Origin: Lactarius indigo
Lineage: Eukaryota > Basidiomycota > Agaricomycetes > Russulales > Russulaceae
Reading direction: 5' to 3'
NCBI GenBank assembly: GCA_025766275.1
Contig: JAFKAC010000013.1
Location: 496,001 to 560,000 of the forward strand
Length of the DNA stretch: 64,000 nucleotides
Shown here: positions 20,466-31,700 of the stretch, piece after piece
Layout of the letters: each line of letters begins with the position of its first letter
Numbering within the stretch: the first letter of the stretch is position 1
Notes under the pieces: model-generated
Told to the model about the DNA's origin: nothing
Seen by the model: the letters and a program-made list of their open reading frames with translations, nothing else
Database searches by the model: none
Translations under genes and position numbers: made by a program

Positions 20466-21914
20466 TGAACGCGACAACAGTGACCTTCCATTCTGACTGA
20501 AGACGCTCGAGTACTTCCACCATTAGATTATATAGATTGTTGGCCGTCTTTTTTTCGTTAGACGCGTCATGAACATTCACTGTATGGACCTAGTTCTAGT
20601 CAGATACAGTGTGCTCGTCGTAATAAAAGCGCCATACCTTCTTATCAACCATGATCATAAACGCGATGTAATGATGGAAATTTTCGCCTGTCCAGCCATC
20701 GCACGAGGCAGTTGCGTTCTTGCCACTTACCCGTTGCTTTGCCTTCTGTTGTAATTCGTTGAGTGTTCGCGGCAGAAGACGTTTGGTAAGAACTTTTCGA
20801 CTTGGCGACTTGGCCTGCGGAACAAAGTCGTTGCAAAAAGCCAGCCACTCTGGGTTTTCCACCCACGAGAGCGGAAATCCCGCCGCTGCAGTGATGCGTG
20901 TGATTCGTTCCTCAAAGCGCGCCTGTTGTATGTCTGACCAGGTCGGTTCGGCGAGTGCTTGAGGGTTAAGTGAAGAGGGACGAGACGTGCCGCGTCGAGA
21001 TTGAGATTGAGATTGAGATGGGATTTGCGGGAAGTTGAAGGGAGAGGCACCGCGGCTAGACGATGAGGTGGAGATAGAGGAGGCAACAGAGGGCTCTCGT
21101 TCAAAATCAGAATAAGATCCCCTTGATACGACCGAGAGGGTGTATGGGGACTGGAAGGTCTCAGAAGGTGTTTGAACATGGAACGCAGGTAGTTGACCCG
21201 GATACGGTGATATGCTGTGTTGTCGGAATAGCGATGACGATGCCTCAGGATCTTCGGATTCTTCCTCCATATCGCGATGGGTCCTTTTGCCAGCTGCAGT
21301 GGTTCCCAACACACGATCTTTATGTGCCTGAGCTTTCTCAAGCACTGCTGGGGGCTGAAGATCGCAGAGTCGAAGATGATTGACCAGCCCCTCTGTACGT
21401 GCTGATAACCACCCACGGCCAGCCTCATTCTGCCTAACCGAAAAAACTAATCGAAAAGAAATTGAGCTAAGAAATTTTGATGTGATAGTGTTACGCACGC
21501 TCCAGTTCGATCATATCATTGGATCGAACAAACTGCCGAGTACCCGCTTCAACAGCTCTTGTGTCTTGTTCAAGGACCTCATTGACGTGCTTGACCAAAC
21601 AGAGCTTGCAGTATACTTTTGCTTTGTCGTGGGTTGTCCGCGTGCCCGAGTATGCTTCAGGTGCTTTTTGGGCAAGTTTTGGGTGGTCCTTAAAGAAGTC
21701 ACGGACCCAAGAACGATTAGATGACCGGCCACTATGAGTCATTGTGGTATGGAATAAGAGAAATCGTACGATATTACTCAATACAGATTCCGGAATGTGC
21801 TACTGTCACGTGATGAGAAAAGTCATGGTCGTTCCACAGTCGGCAACTAGTCACCGACTAGTCGACATGTGATGACATTGACTCTTGACCTTAGTCGGCA
21901 ACTGTCCAACACTG

Positions 21915-22884
21915 CGGCTACCTCATGTCTGTACATCACGTGCAGTAAAGTGCAAATTCCGAGAAAGGCCATCTCGGCTGAACCTGGTATTGCACACCAT
22001 GGTCCAAAAACTTCATTACATGATGTTAGCATCATTTTAAACCATCATTCTGAATGTAGTGTCACTCAGTGTACCTGCAACGAAGATACAAGCAAATCTG
22101 TGGATTTGTGTGAGTCAGCCTTGCTCGATTGCACCAAAATTGGAAGCCCGCTATCTGCCACTCTACATTTGTTGAATCATGTGGTCCCTTTACGAAGAAC
22201 AAATTGGCTGTATTGGCTGTGTGACATTCAGTGACAAATGTTCGCAACTCCCCGATTTTGGGGTGGTCCTCTCCGGCTTTCCTCCGACTCGTTTGACTCC
22301 CACTTTCTTCTCATATTGGAATCAGGGCCACGTAGTTCAGCAATTATCGTACCCATTCCAAAAATCTGATTTAATAAAGGTGGGAACGATTATTTATTAT
22401 TCACGATTTGCCCCAAAATTTGCACCCCTGGCGGAATGCCAGTGATGGTAGGCTGTAACTTACAGTTCACATGTGCCCGTATATTACGTACATGCGGCAA
22501 AGGGTAAATAAAATGACCCGTCGTATTTCCAATTCTACAACGAACCAAGTCATTGGGAAAAAAGGGAGTATGTATAAATGTGAAATGAATGATGATGCGA
22601 GACGAGACAAAGCGATTGGAGAGTGCAGCATACCAGGAGACGAAAATCGTGTCAGCACAGCCGAAACATTGTGCGTGTGATCGCAAATCCGCCCTCATTT
22701 TCTGTCCTTTTCCCGGTGCACCTATAATCAACTTTGGCTCTGCTCTACAGCCTCTTCCCTATTTAGCTGTACATTTTTAACGGCCAAAGTCCTCAAGAAC
22801 GGGACCAACAATGACTTCTGCACTGCGTCTTTGGCCCCAATGTTGACCCTCCTCCTTGATTCATTCACTTTGACTATCGAGGAG
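21915..22884. other. Non-coding stretch between hAT copy B and thioesterase unit 2
   Basis: ORFs up to 113 residues occur on both strands (for example minus 22390-22731) but none shows a known motif or spliced continuity. It does not continue the ankyrin gene cut at 7731. The last ~150 bases probably hold unrecognisable upstream thioesterase remains. Confidence 0.4.
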
Positions 22885-23115
22885 TTAAGCAAGACCCAGA
22901 TCCGACGCAGGCGCCAACGTATCTCGCCACAAACCGCTTCCTCGCTTCGATCGAGGTTCCCGCGACGTATGCTGCGCAGTTCGACACGCCCGTGCTCATA
23001 CAGTACTCTTCGCGCAGTCACGCCCAGGGTCTTGCGACAGCGAGCACATGCATCTCCCCGCGAAGTGCTGGCAGCTGATCGTGGAGAAGTATGTTGGTTC
23101 TTTCCGCCGCTGGTA
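22885..23115 (+). pseudogene. Thioesterase (PPT1) pseudogene, unit 2
   Basis: This is a remnant of the last exon of the 4.1 kb thioesterase gene. Bases 22885-23010 correspond to the YYRDP...LPTYLAANHFLTSINNEV part, and 23028-23110 to the C-terminal segment around the catalytic His (gcgagcacatgcatct). The part between them, with the catalytic Asp, and everything upstream, including the Ser motif, are gone. The frame is not kept, so no enzyme is possible. The remnant stands directly before the convergent YX2 gene, as the intact gene does in unit 1. Confidence 0.8.
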
Positions 23116-23349
23116 GGCACTGGTACCACCCGTCGGTTTCCGTATCCCACGTGCTGAAAAGCAGACACCGCAGTCTTTCATGTACACTTGTGTTCTTCTC
23201 CCCTCGGTGTTCGTAATATCGCCTTTTCTTTCATCTCTCTTAAGTTAAGCGTTACCAGAACACTGAACTAATTACAGTACAATGAATGAAGGGGATAGGG
23301 TAAAGAGACAGAGTCGTGATGTGCGCCGAGCGCGGAGAGTAGGAATGCT

Positions 23350-26300
23350 TCAAGCTGAACCCTGAGACTGTGGACCGTAGAATGTCATGAGCGCCATACA
23401 GCCGAGCCACGTGACCTCGACTGCAGCGCGACCAATAGCGGTGAGAGGTCGCTCGACCACCGGCTCCGCTGTTTCCATGGCTGGGTCGGAGTGAATTTGA
23501 GCGGGCTCGGTGCGCGGAACGCACAACCCGAGCTTCTCAAGCGCCTCGGGAAAGAAGTCGATGGCACTGCCGTCGAGGCATGCGCCCATGACAAAGCCAT
23601 CCGAGTGTACGTCCCGGAGCGATGTGGGCGGGATCCCGAGCTCCGCCTCCTCTAGCGAACCCGTCACCGAGAGTCCGTGGGCTGGGAGGCGAATTCCCGA
23701 GCCTTTCAGTTCCGAATGAGCGATAAGTTGCCCCATGATCTTGAAGCCGCTGCTGAGGTCGAACAGAGGAGTCGGGTGCTGCCGCTCTCGCTCGCCTTTT
23801 TGCAGACGAACCCATGAGCGTTTCTTAGCCCCGCCCTGTTCGTCGAATGGTACGTAATATACGAGCAGGTATAGGTTCTGTTCCTTATCCCTTGTCGTTT
23901 GCTGTCTCTGCTCGCTCACTGTGCTCGCGGGGTCCGTCTCATGGGGCCAGAGAGGGAGAAGCATGAACAGCGAGTCATCCGGTACCTGGGTGAGCACGTC
24001 CTTGTTCTTTCCCTTGCCCTTGCGGCCGACGCGCGCACCGCCTTTGGAGCGAGTCAGGGAGAGCGAGTCAGGGAGAGCATCCCTACATCTTTGAATGATG
24101 ACATGAGGTCTTGGATCGTTCTACCTCGTTCTCCTTGCTTAGAACGCGGAACCAACGTCATCCAAGGTGGATGGTTGGGATCCAGGCTGGATGAAAGGGT
24201 GCGCGGGGTGCTGCTTCCAGTCGAACCAATACTGCGCGGAAACCAGCCGTAAGATCGCTCCGTGGCAGATCCAGGCACTTGTTCATTTTTGAGTAGATCG
24301 TTCGCGCGCTTATCCAAATTAGCGAAAGCCTCGGCGTGGGAAGCGCGTGAAACGGGATTCACATTTTCATTACCGCCATCTTCCTCAGCCTCGTCGTGGG
24401 GAGACAGCTGCCGCTGTGAGGTGGAGAACTTCTCCAAGGAGGACATAACGGGGGCTGTAGAGGAAACGCCTTGCGACGTTGAGGTGGAAGAGGCGTCCGC
24501 TGTTATATCCGAAAGATCGAGCGAGTGCGAAACGTGCGATGGTGTGGTCCCTCTAGTACTCGAAGTTTGGTTTAGTTCTTCGGGCCTGCTCCGGTCGACG
24601 ACGTGGTGGGGTGCAGGTGCCTCAGGCTGGGGCGAACTTGCTAACCGATCTTGCGGAGCGCTGCGGGGATGAATGGGGTTGCGCTCGCGGCGGGTGTCAT
24701 GGCGATTATCCCCCTCTCCTAGCTTCATGGTACTCTTCGTGGTCGTGAGTTGCACCTGAACGCGCTTCCTGGCGAGGAGGATAATGTCGTGCGTCGACAT
24801 AGCAGGGGTGTGAGTTCCCCTGGAACTTGTAGCCCGTGTGTTCTCTGTCATCGTACTATTGGGGGTCCTGCCAGAGAGGTATTTTCTTGGGCTATAGTGA
24901 CGAGAGATGGAGAAAGCAAGGGCCCTGGAGTGCCGGTGGACGACAGTCGTTGGACCACCTAACACGTTCGTAGAGTCCGGGTCGACGTCGTGCTCTGCAT
25001 TGAGACGCTGGTGATTCGGCTTGTTGGGATCAGCTACAAAAGATGGAACACAAAACACAGTTGTGTCAGCATGTGGCTAAGCAAGGCACTGAGATACACG
25101 TACAAGCTCGCAAGGTGGCTCGTTGGATGCGGATCTGCCCAATCTGGGAACAACGCCAAACATCCCAGTGTCTTGGGCTGCCATCCGGTCTACGGGAGGG
25201 ATTGGAGACGCGTTCACGCTGGCGGATGAAGGACCACATATTGCGACGCAAGGCGTAGCCAAGGCCACCATGGCGGCGGTCGCTAGCAAATGAGTCGTCG
25301 AACGTCGCGGTACTAGGGCGGCGTGAACCTGTAGTGTCTTCGTCCTTGCTCTCTTCTTTTTCCTTTAATTTCCGCTTGTCCAGGCTCTCTAGGTCACCGA
25401 CACTCATGATATTATCGAGGCCCATGCCTTGGCGCATATGCTCGCCCGAATCGTCTGTTGGTAAAATACCAGTGTTGTTGGCGGGCGGTAACGGAGGCTG
25501 CTGGTCTCTGCTGGGACTCGGGGCGGCGACGGATGCGTCCCCTTCGATGTCGTTGTAGCCCGGTTGGCGCACAGTGGTAGTAATGTCCTCGCGCTGGGGC
25601 AGACTCGTCTGTGGCACGATATCACACACATTGGAGGAACGGTCACGCATAGAAGTCGTGCGAATGGCGATGCTGCTGCGTCGTATAGCTGCGAGAACCA
25701 GTTCGCGGGAGCCGGTTTCCAACACATCTAAGTCGTCGTAATCGTCACTGTCGACGTTAGTGACGTATATGGCAGAGCCGGTTTCTTGTCGACGCTTGCT
25801 AGGGTCGGCGACATACCAATCTGCATCCTGTCGTATGCCGGGTCACGATCAGACTTGGCCACAAAATCGAAAGCGTACGTAGAACGGACCTGTTCCAGAC
25901 CAAATAGGTACTGTGATGCATCGCCAGGAGCAATAACCTCGAGTTCAACGTCTGTGTCAAAATCAAAGTCAGAAGTGCCGTCAGATGCGATAGTCTCAGA
26001 GTCGCTGCTGTACGTCTCTGGGTTGGAGCGAGACGATGGTCCAGCAAAGTCATCAGAGCTAGGTCGATCGAGGGTGTGCCGGTTGGTAGGAAACGGATGT
26101 TTGGTAAGTATAAACGACTCGGGTGCGGAGCGGGTACTGACCGCTCAACTGTATTCACTGTATCATCGACGGAGATTTCAGACTCTGTGATAACTGAGCC
26201 AGAGACAGAAAGATTCCTAGAGGATGAAACATTCAGCATGAGGGTGTGACGCAAGGGTCCATCTAGCAGCTCTGAATACGGAAGTGGGGCCGAGTGTACC

Positions 26301-27979
26301 CTGAATTGGCAGCACTGGAGAGAAAGGCCAGCTCACCTAGGCTGATCACTAGGGACATGGTAGTCGGCCATTTCCTTTGTAGCTGCCATGCCACCAGGTG
26401 TGTGAGAAGGTAAAGGAACAGAGGCCGTGGGGTCTGTCGTAGAGATCATCACAGTTAAGCAATGCCGCCACCGGAATATGTAGGAATGCCTACGGAAACT
26501 ATGGAGCCGTTCAGCGAGCATCGCTATTGTCATACCCTTCGTATCAGTTCTAGGACTTTCCTTGTTGGCGGCCCACGAATCTATTTGAGTGAGCACCTTT
26601 ATCATGAAAATCGGGGAGAATAATAACGCTGATGGGTGCTCACCGGACATAACTCCAATCTCAGGCTTCGACCTTTGGAGGTAGTCCGTCACCACATCCG
26701 GTTGGAGAGCCTCTAGGGACTATGGACACGAAGGAATTAATGATGACGCCTAGACGTGACCCTCACTCACTCTCCCATTGCCGACCCTCAGAACTTGTTC
26801 CAAGTCGTCGTCGTGAACAAGCGCCATGTCACAATCTGGAGCCCGCTGCACCGCCCACGTTGGGATTAGCGTAGTCGTGTAGTGAACTTGATCTGTATCA
26901 CTCACAGCCGCGATATAATCTAATAGTACATGCAGAGGATCCCGGCTCTTTGAACGCACATATATGAGCACTAGCAAGTCAAAAGGTGTAATCTTACCTC
27001 GGTAATACTGGGTATCGAAACCAATTCCATCTCCGGCTCCGGGTCATTCCCACGTGGGTCAGACTGGGGCCCCGCCGCTCCTTTCAGCCGCGGAATTATC
27101 CACAAAAGTCGTTTAACACGAAAACCTCTGATAAATAAGCATTGGTTCTCGGGTAGGTTCTAAGAAAGCACGTCAGAGCTTTTCAGTACCCCTTGGTAGT
27201 TGCGATCTGCGCACCACATACCTCACCACTTGGGCCGTGACTTAACACTGTTCCTTGGATCCGTTGACTCAAAACTCGCCAATGAACCGTATGGCCGACA
27301 TCAGGGACTTGAACCCTTAAAGATATCCGTGAATCCGCTTGGCTCTCGTAGAAAGCAATATTAGACCAAGATCTTGTCCGATGGCACCCAGTGACCAGAA
27401 CGATGTCTTCCATCTCTATCCCCAGTCCGTGCCGTTGCGAGAAGGCGTACCAGGAGTCGATATGCTTAGTGATCCATGTGCCGAAATGGGCTTGGGAAAG
27501 TGTGTCCTCGCGCCGAGCCACCACTGGAAGGGACAAGGCCGCTCCATGCTTCCTTGTACACGAGAACGAAATTTCCGCAGAGTCTGGAGTTGGAGGCCTG
27601 AATGAATGTCAGTGACACGGGCAGAAATTTGAGATGTGTAGATTGATTACGCTACGGCGAAGACATCAGATCCGCCAGATTCCACGGAGACCCCATATGA
27701 GCAGAAGTTGTTGGGATAGAGTGTGCCCTGGTCGATATGATTCGGCACGCTGAGCCGAAGAGGTTCAAATCGTTCTGGTACACCGAATCTTTGATGGGAT
27801 TGGTGGTTTGCCGGGAGAAGAGCATTGAATAGGCGGTGAAATTTGCCTTGGCGAATGAAGCCGACGTCACCGACCTCGACGGGAGGGTAGAGTTCTCCCG
27901 GGTCTGGTTCCCATAGTGCATAGCCGAAAGCAGGATGTGCGGTGGCGAGTTGCTCGCGAAAGGTGTTATAGTGTGTCAT
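23350..27979 (-). pseudogene. YX-family large protein, copy 2 (C-terminal frameshift)
   Basis: This multi-exon gene reads leftwards from ATG 27979. Exon 1 is 27979-27651; exon 2 begins at 27597. The N-terminal part has ALWEPDPGELYPPVEVGDVG, KFHRLFNALLPANH, DIVLVTGCHRTRSWSNIAF, RDPLHVLLDYIA and APDCDMALVHDDDLEQVL. I recall these as an uncharacterised family common in Agaricomycetes. A long polar middle follows, then a C-terminal region with LLPLWPHETDPAS, YLLVYYVPFD, SGIRLPAHGLSVTG and ERPLTAIGRAAVEV, ending SQGSA at 23350. No catalytic motif is evident. A 14-bp tandem duplication (24047-24060 = 24061-24074) shifts the frame just before the C-terminal region, so the last ~230 residues are lost unless the duplication is an error. 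The exon joint near 26250-26340 is uncertain. Confidence 0.65.
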
Positions 27980-28185
27980 TGAGGGAGTGAGTGGATCGGG
28001 GATAAAGCCTAATGAACAGTAGGTCGTAAAAGTAAGGAGGTTATGGCATTGTCATGCATAGCCCTCGTACTGCCACGCTTTACAGTAATAGATAGGTTCC
28101 TGGATTACTGTACTAGCGCCGTCGGCGCTAAGGAAGCTAAAAAATTCCAGGGCGGCGCACCACGACGAAGGGGTTACTGGCATTT

Positions 28186-28565
28186 CTGCGTGCATGCGTC
28201 GAGCGGCACAGCGATTCGCAATCTCATCACGTTTGGCTCGCAACACATGGGCATCGCGGACATCCCCCTGCACAAGTCGCGTTCGACGTGCTCGTGCCAG
28301 TGTCCTTCGCGCCGCAAGACCGCGCGGCACCGTCGCGCCTAATGAGAGCGCCAGGCTCGGCCCGTACGTGCCGCCGCGTGTGCCCTCGCCCGCAAGCTCG
28401 CCCGAGTCACGGTATCGATGCGCGAGCACTGGCAGCCGCTCCACAGGCAAAGAAGGGTTTAGGCCTCGCGCGGGCGCACATCTTGCGGAAAGCCTGTGCA
28501 TCTTCTCACGAAGTGTTGGAAGCCCCTCGTGGAGAAGTATGTCGTATCACGACGGCACTCGTAGG
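28186..28565 (+). pseudogene. Thioesterase (PPT1) pseudogene, unit 3
   Basis: Bases 28200-28260 keep the exon-4 segment encoding RNLITFGSQHMGIA almost unchanged. Scattered pieces of the PKES-to-RMREHWQP region follow, and the C-terminal trpQPLVEKYV region lies near 28520-28550. The Ser nucleophile exon, the catalytic Asp region and the promoter are absent, and frames do not join. Only about 200 bp separate it from the start of YX2, so the upstream half was lost at or after duplication. Confidence 0.78.
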
Positions 28566-28779
28566 AATAGGCAACACCCCCGGCTTTCGTAGAAACAGCA
28601 GTGTGCATTTGTGTTTTCTGTTCTCGGTGTTTGCAACATGATATGACAACATCTCTTCATTCGTCTCCGTTAAGTTAAGTGTTAGGACAACACTAGACTA
28701 ACGACAGTAAAGTAAGTGAAGGGGACGGGGTAAAAAGACAGAATCGTGAAGGGCGCCGAGCGCGGAGAAAGGGAATACT

Positions 28780-31700
28780 TCAAGCTGAACCCTGAGACTG
28801 TGGATCATGGAATGTCGTGAGGGCCATACAGCCAAGCCAAGCGACCTCGACTGCAGCGCGACCAATAGCAGTGAGAGGTTGAAAAACGATGTCCTCGTCC
28901 ACCGGCTCCGCTGTCTCCATACCTGGCCCGGCGTGAAGTTGGACAGGAGGCTGGGTGCGCGGCACGCACAGCCCGAGCTTCTCGAGTCCCTCGGGAAAGA
29001 ATTCGATGGCGGTTCCACTGCCGTCGATGCATGCACCAATCACAAAATTATCCGGGTACACGTCCCGGAGCGATGCGGGCGGGATGCCGAGCTCTGCCTC
29101 CTCTAGCGGGCCCGTCACTGAGAGTCCGCGGACCGGGAGACGAATTCCCGATCCTTTTAGGTCTGAATGAGCGACGAGTCGCCCGACGATCTTGAAGCCG
29201 AGGCGGACGTCCAGCAGAGGAGTCGGGTTCCGCCGTTCGCCTTTTCGCAGGCGAAACCGCGAGCGCTTCTTGACGGGCTTGTCTTCGCGCTGCCTGTCGA
29301 ATGGGACGTAATACACAAGCAGGTAAAAGTTCTGCTCCTGGTCCAGAACCCTTGGTGCTAGTTGACTCCGCTCCGGCGCTGCGCTTGCAGGATCCGTCTC
29401 GTGGGGCCAGAGAGGGAGAAGCATGTATAGCGAGTCATCCGGCACCTGGGCGAGCACGTCCTTATTCTTGCCCTTGCTCTCGTGGCCGATGCCCGCATCG
29501 CCTTTGGAGCGAGTCGAGGGGATTAACCCTACATCTTTGAATGATAACTCGAGGTCTGCAATCGCACGACTTTGCTCTTCCTTCGCAGAACGCGGAGCCA
29601 ACGTCATCCAGGGTGGATCAGAGTGATCCAGGTTGAATACATGGGTGGGCGGCGTCCTGCCGCCAGGTGGGCTAATAAAGCGCCGGAACCAGCTGTGAGA
29701 TCGCTTCGTGGCCTGTGCGGGCACTTGTTCGTTCTTCAGCCGATCGGTCGCGCGTTTATCCAGAGCAGCGAGAGCATCGGCTCTGGCCATGCGAATCATG
29801 GATTTGTTATCGCTGCCTTCCTCAGCTCGGTCATGAGGGGCTAGCTTTCCCTTTGAAGTGGGGGGGCTCTCCGGGAAGGGCATGAGGGAGGCAGTAGAGG
29901 AAACGTTTTTCGGAGTTGGGGCGTAAGAGGCGGACGTTTTTATACTCGAAAGATCAAGGGGATTGGGCTCGCGGCGGGTGTCATGGTCATCCCCATCTGC
30001 TGGCGATATCCCGTGAATTTCTAGCTTCTTGGTACTCTTCGCGATCGTGAATTGCTCTTGAACACGCTTCGTGGTAAGAAGGATACCGTCGTGCGTTGGA
30101 ATAACAAGGGCACTACTAGTAATTTCGTTGGACCCTGGAGTCTGTGTGCTCAGAGTCACCGTACTGTTACTCAGGCTGTAACGACGATCAATGGAGAATG
30201 CAAGGGCCTCGGTGTCCCGGTGGATGACGGTCGTTGGACCACCTATCGCGTTCGCAGAGTTGGGGTCGATATCGTGCTCCGCATTGAGACGCTGCTGATT
30301 AGCACCGGCTACAAAAAAGTCGGATAGGTCGTGAAACATAGTTGTGTGAGCACATGGCCAAGAACGACACAGAAACGTACGTACAAGACGGCAAGGTAGC
30401 TCGTTCGACGCGAATCTTCCCGATCTGAGAACAACGCCAAATATCCCAGACTCTTGGGCCGCCATTAGGTTCACGAGAAGGGAGGGAGACAGGCTCGCGG
30501 TCGCGGACGAAGGTCCACTCATTGCGACGTAATGCATAGTCGGAGTCAGCCCAGCTGTTCTTGGGAAGGAACGAATCGTTGTCAGCATCAGAGTCTTCAC
30601 CCTTGCCTATTTCTTTGTTCTTCTTTGCTTTCCGCTTGTCCTTAGAAGGTAAAGACTGAGATGCTATGAACGAAAGCGACGAGCGACGCGTGTCTGGATC
30701 ATCTTGGCCACCGACGTTGAAGATATAATCGAGATCTATGCCTTGAAATACATGCCCGACCAAATCGTCTGTTGGCGAAAATGTCAGTGTTGTTAACGAG
30801 AATGTAATTGGCGGATAGTAATGAGGGTTGACCTCTATTGGAACTCGTCACGGTGACGGATGGGCCTTTGTTATCATTGTAGTGTGGCCGCCGCGGCGCA
30901 TTCGATCGTGTGGGCACTAGATCCGGATCACTCATGTGGAAGGAACGGTCGCGCGTAGAGGCCGTGTAAGTGGCAATGCTGTTGCGTCGTATAGCGGCGC
31001 GTGCATGGGAGCCAGTTTCTGACACATCTGAGCCAGGGCGAACGATGGGATGCCAGTTGGCGGGAAGCGAATGACGGCGTCGGCCGTTGCCGATAGCATG
31101 CATTTCAGCGCGCGTTTCATTCTCACCACCTGAGCTGTCAGAGTGGCCGCTCTCGCTGAGGGCCTGGATAGGAATGGTACTATCGGTATCGGTATCGTAG
31201 GCAGTAGTTGGCGCGCCGAAGGAGAAAGAAGCTAAGCTGAGCTGAGAGTAAAGATCATCCGAATCACGCGTGTGGGAGAATTCTTGCTGGACATCCGATC
31301 CTCCGGGCTTGTCGTGTGCAAAAATCTATAACCGGCAATCAGTCGTGGTCAACCTGGTATGACAACTCGTTACCGTGTTGTTTATATCGGATACACGGCT
31401 GATTGATGATGACTCGTCGATGGACGTTTCGGATTCTGTAATAACGTCCCTAGAAGATGTCACATTCAGCGCGAAGGTACGAAACAAGCGTTGATCTAGC
31501 AGTTCTGAGTAGAAGTAAAGGGTACAAAGCCCCGGCCGAACTGATTATACTGAAGAGGCAAGGTCAAGTAGCTCACCTTGACTGATCACTAGAGGCATGA
31601 TAGTCAGCCATTTCCTTTGTACTCGACGTGCTACCACGGGTGTGGGAAAGTAACGGGACAGAGGCCGGGGGCTCTATCGTAGTGGTTTAAGCAATGCCGT

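Larger units (their letters stand above)
11060..21742 (-). pseudogene. hAT transposase (copy B), interrupted by chromovirus, chimeric C-terminus
   Basis: The start ATG is at 21742. The exons match those of copy A and keep the CGA codon and the seven-A run, so this copy lacks the two lesions of copy A. It is broken by the 7.7 kb retroelement between 12783 and 20465, which lies in the exon encoding TTDASGESRK. At the left end the frame reads past the truncation at 11081 into the terminal repeat of copy A. The normal C-terminus is thereby replaced by QCCASQ before a stop at 11060. The exons at 12775-11081 are identical to copy A wherever I compared them. Confidence 0.8.
11081..21914 (-). mobile_element. 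hAT DNA transposon, copy B (inverted, 3'-truncated, split by an LTR element)
   Basis: Copy B lies tail-to-tail with copy A. Its 5' terminal repeat ends at 21914 (CACTG) and its body runs leftwards through 20466, resumes at 12782 after the nested retroelement, and stops at 11081. At 11081 the sequence corresponding to copy A base 10881 meets the 3' end of copy A. Without the insertion it is 3151 bp, matching 7732-10881 of copy A. The last ~199 bp, including the 3' terminal repeat, are missing, so it cannot move by itself. The right flank (cggctacc) shows no target duplication with either flank of copy A. Confidence 0.85.

Noticed and set aside
7732..21914. The whole hAT A-B block as one composite transposon
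   Set aside because: Both outer ends are hAT 5' ends, but there is no 8-bp target duplication across the block, so movement as a unit is not supported.
23350..23997. ORF taken as an independent 215-residue gene
   Set aside because: It is the C-terminal region of YX copy 2, separated only by the 14-bp duplication.
28186..28565. Unit-3 thioesterase as a working gene
   Set aside because: The nucleophile serine exon, the catalytic Asp region and a continuous frame are missing.
28780..30600. 606-codon ORF taken as a separate gene starting at 30600
   Set aside because: Its first ~110 codons read an upstream YX exon in the wrong frame and cross an intron. The true coding part begins after the acceptor near 30310 and belongs to YX copy 3.
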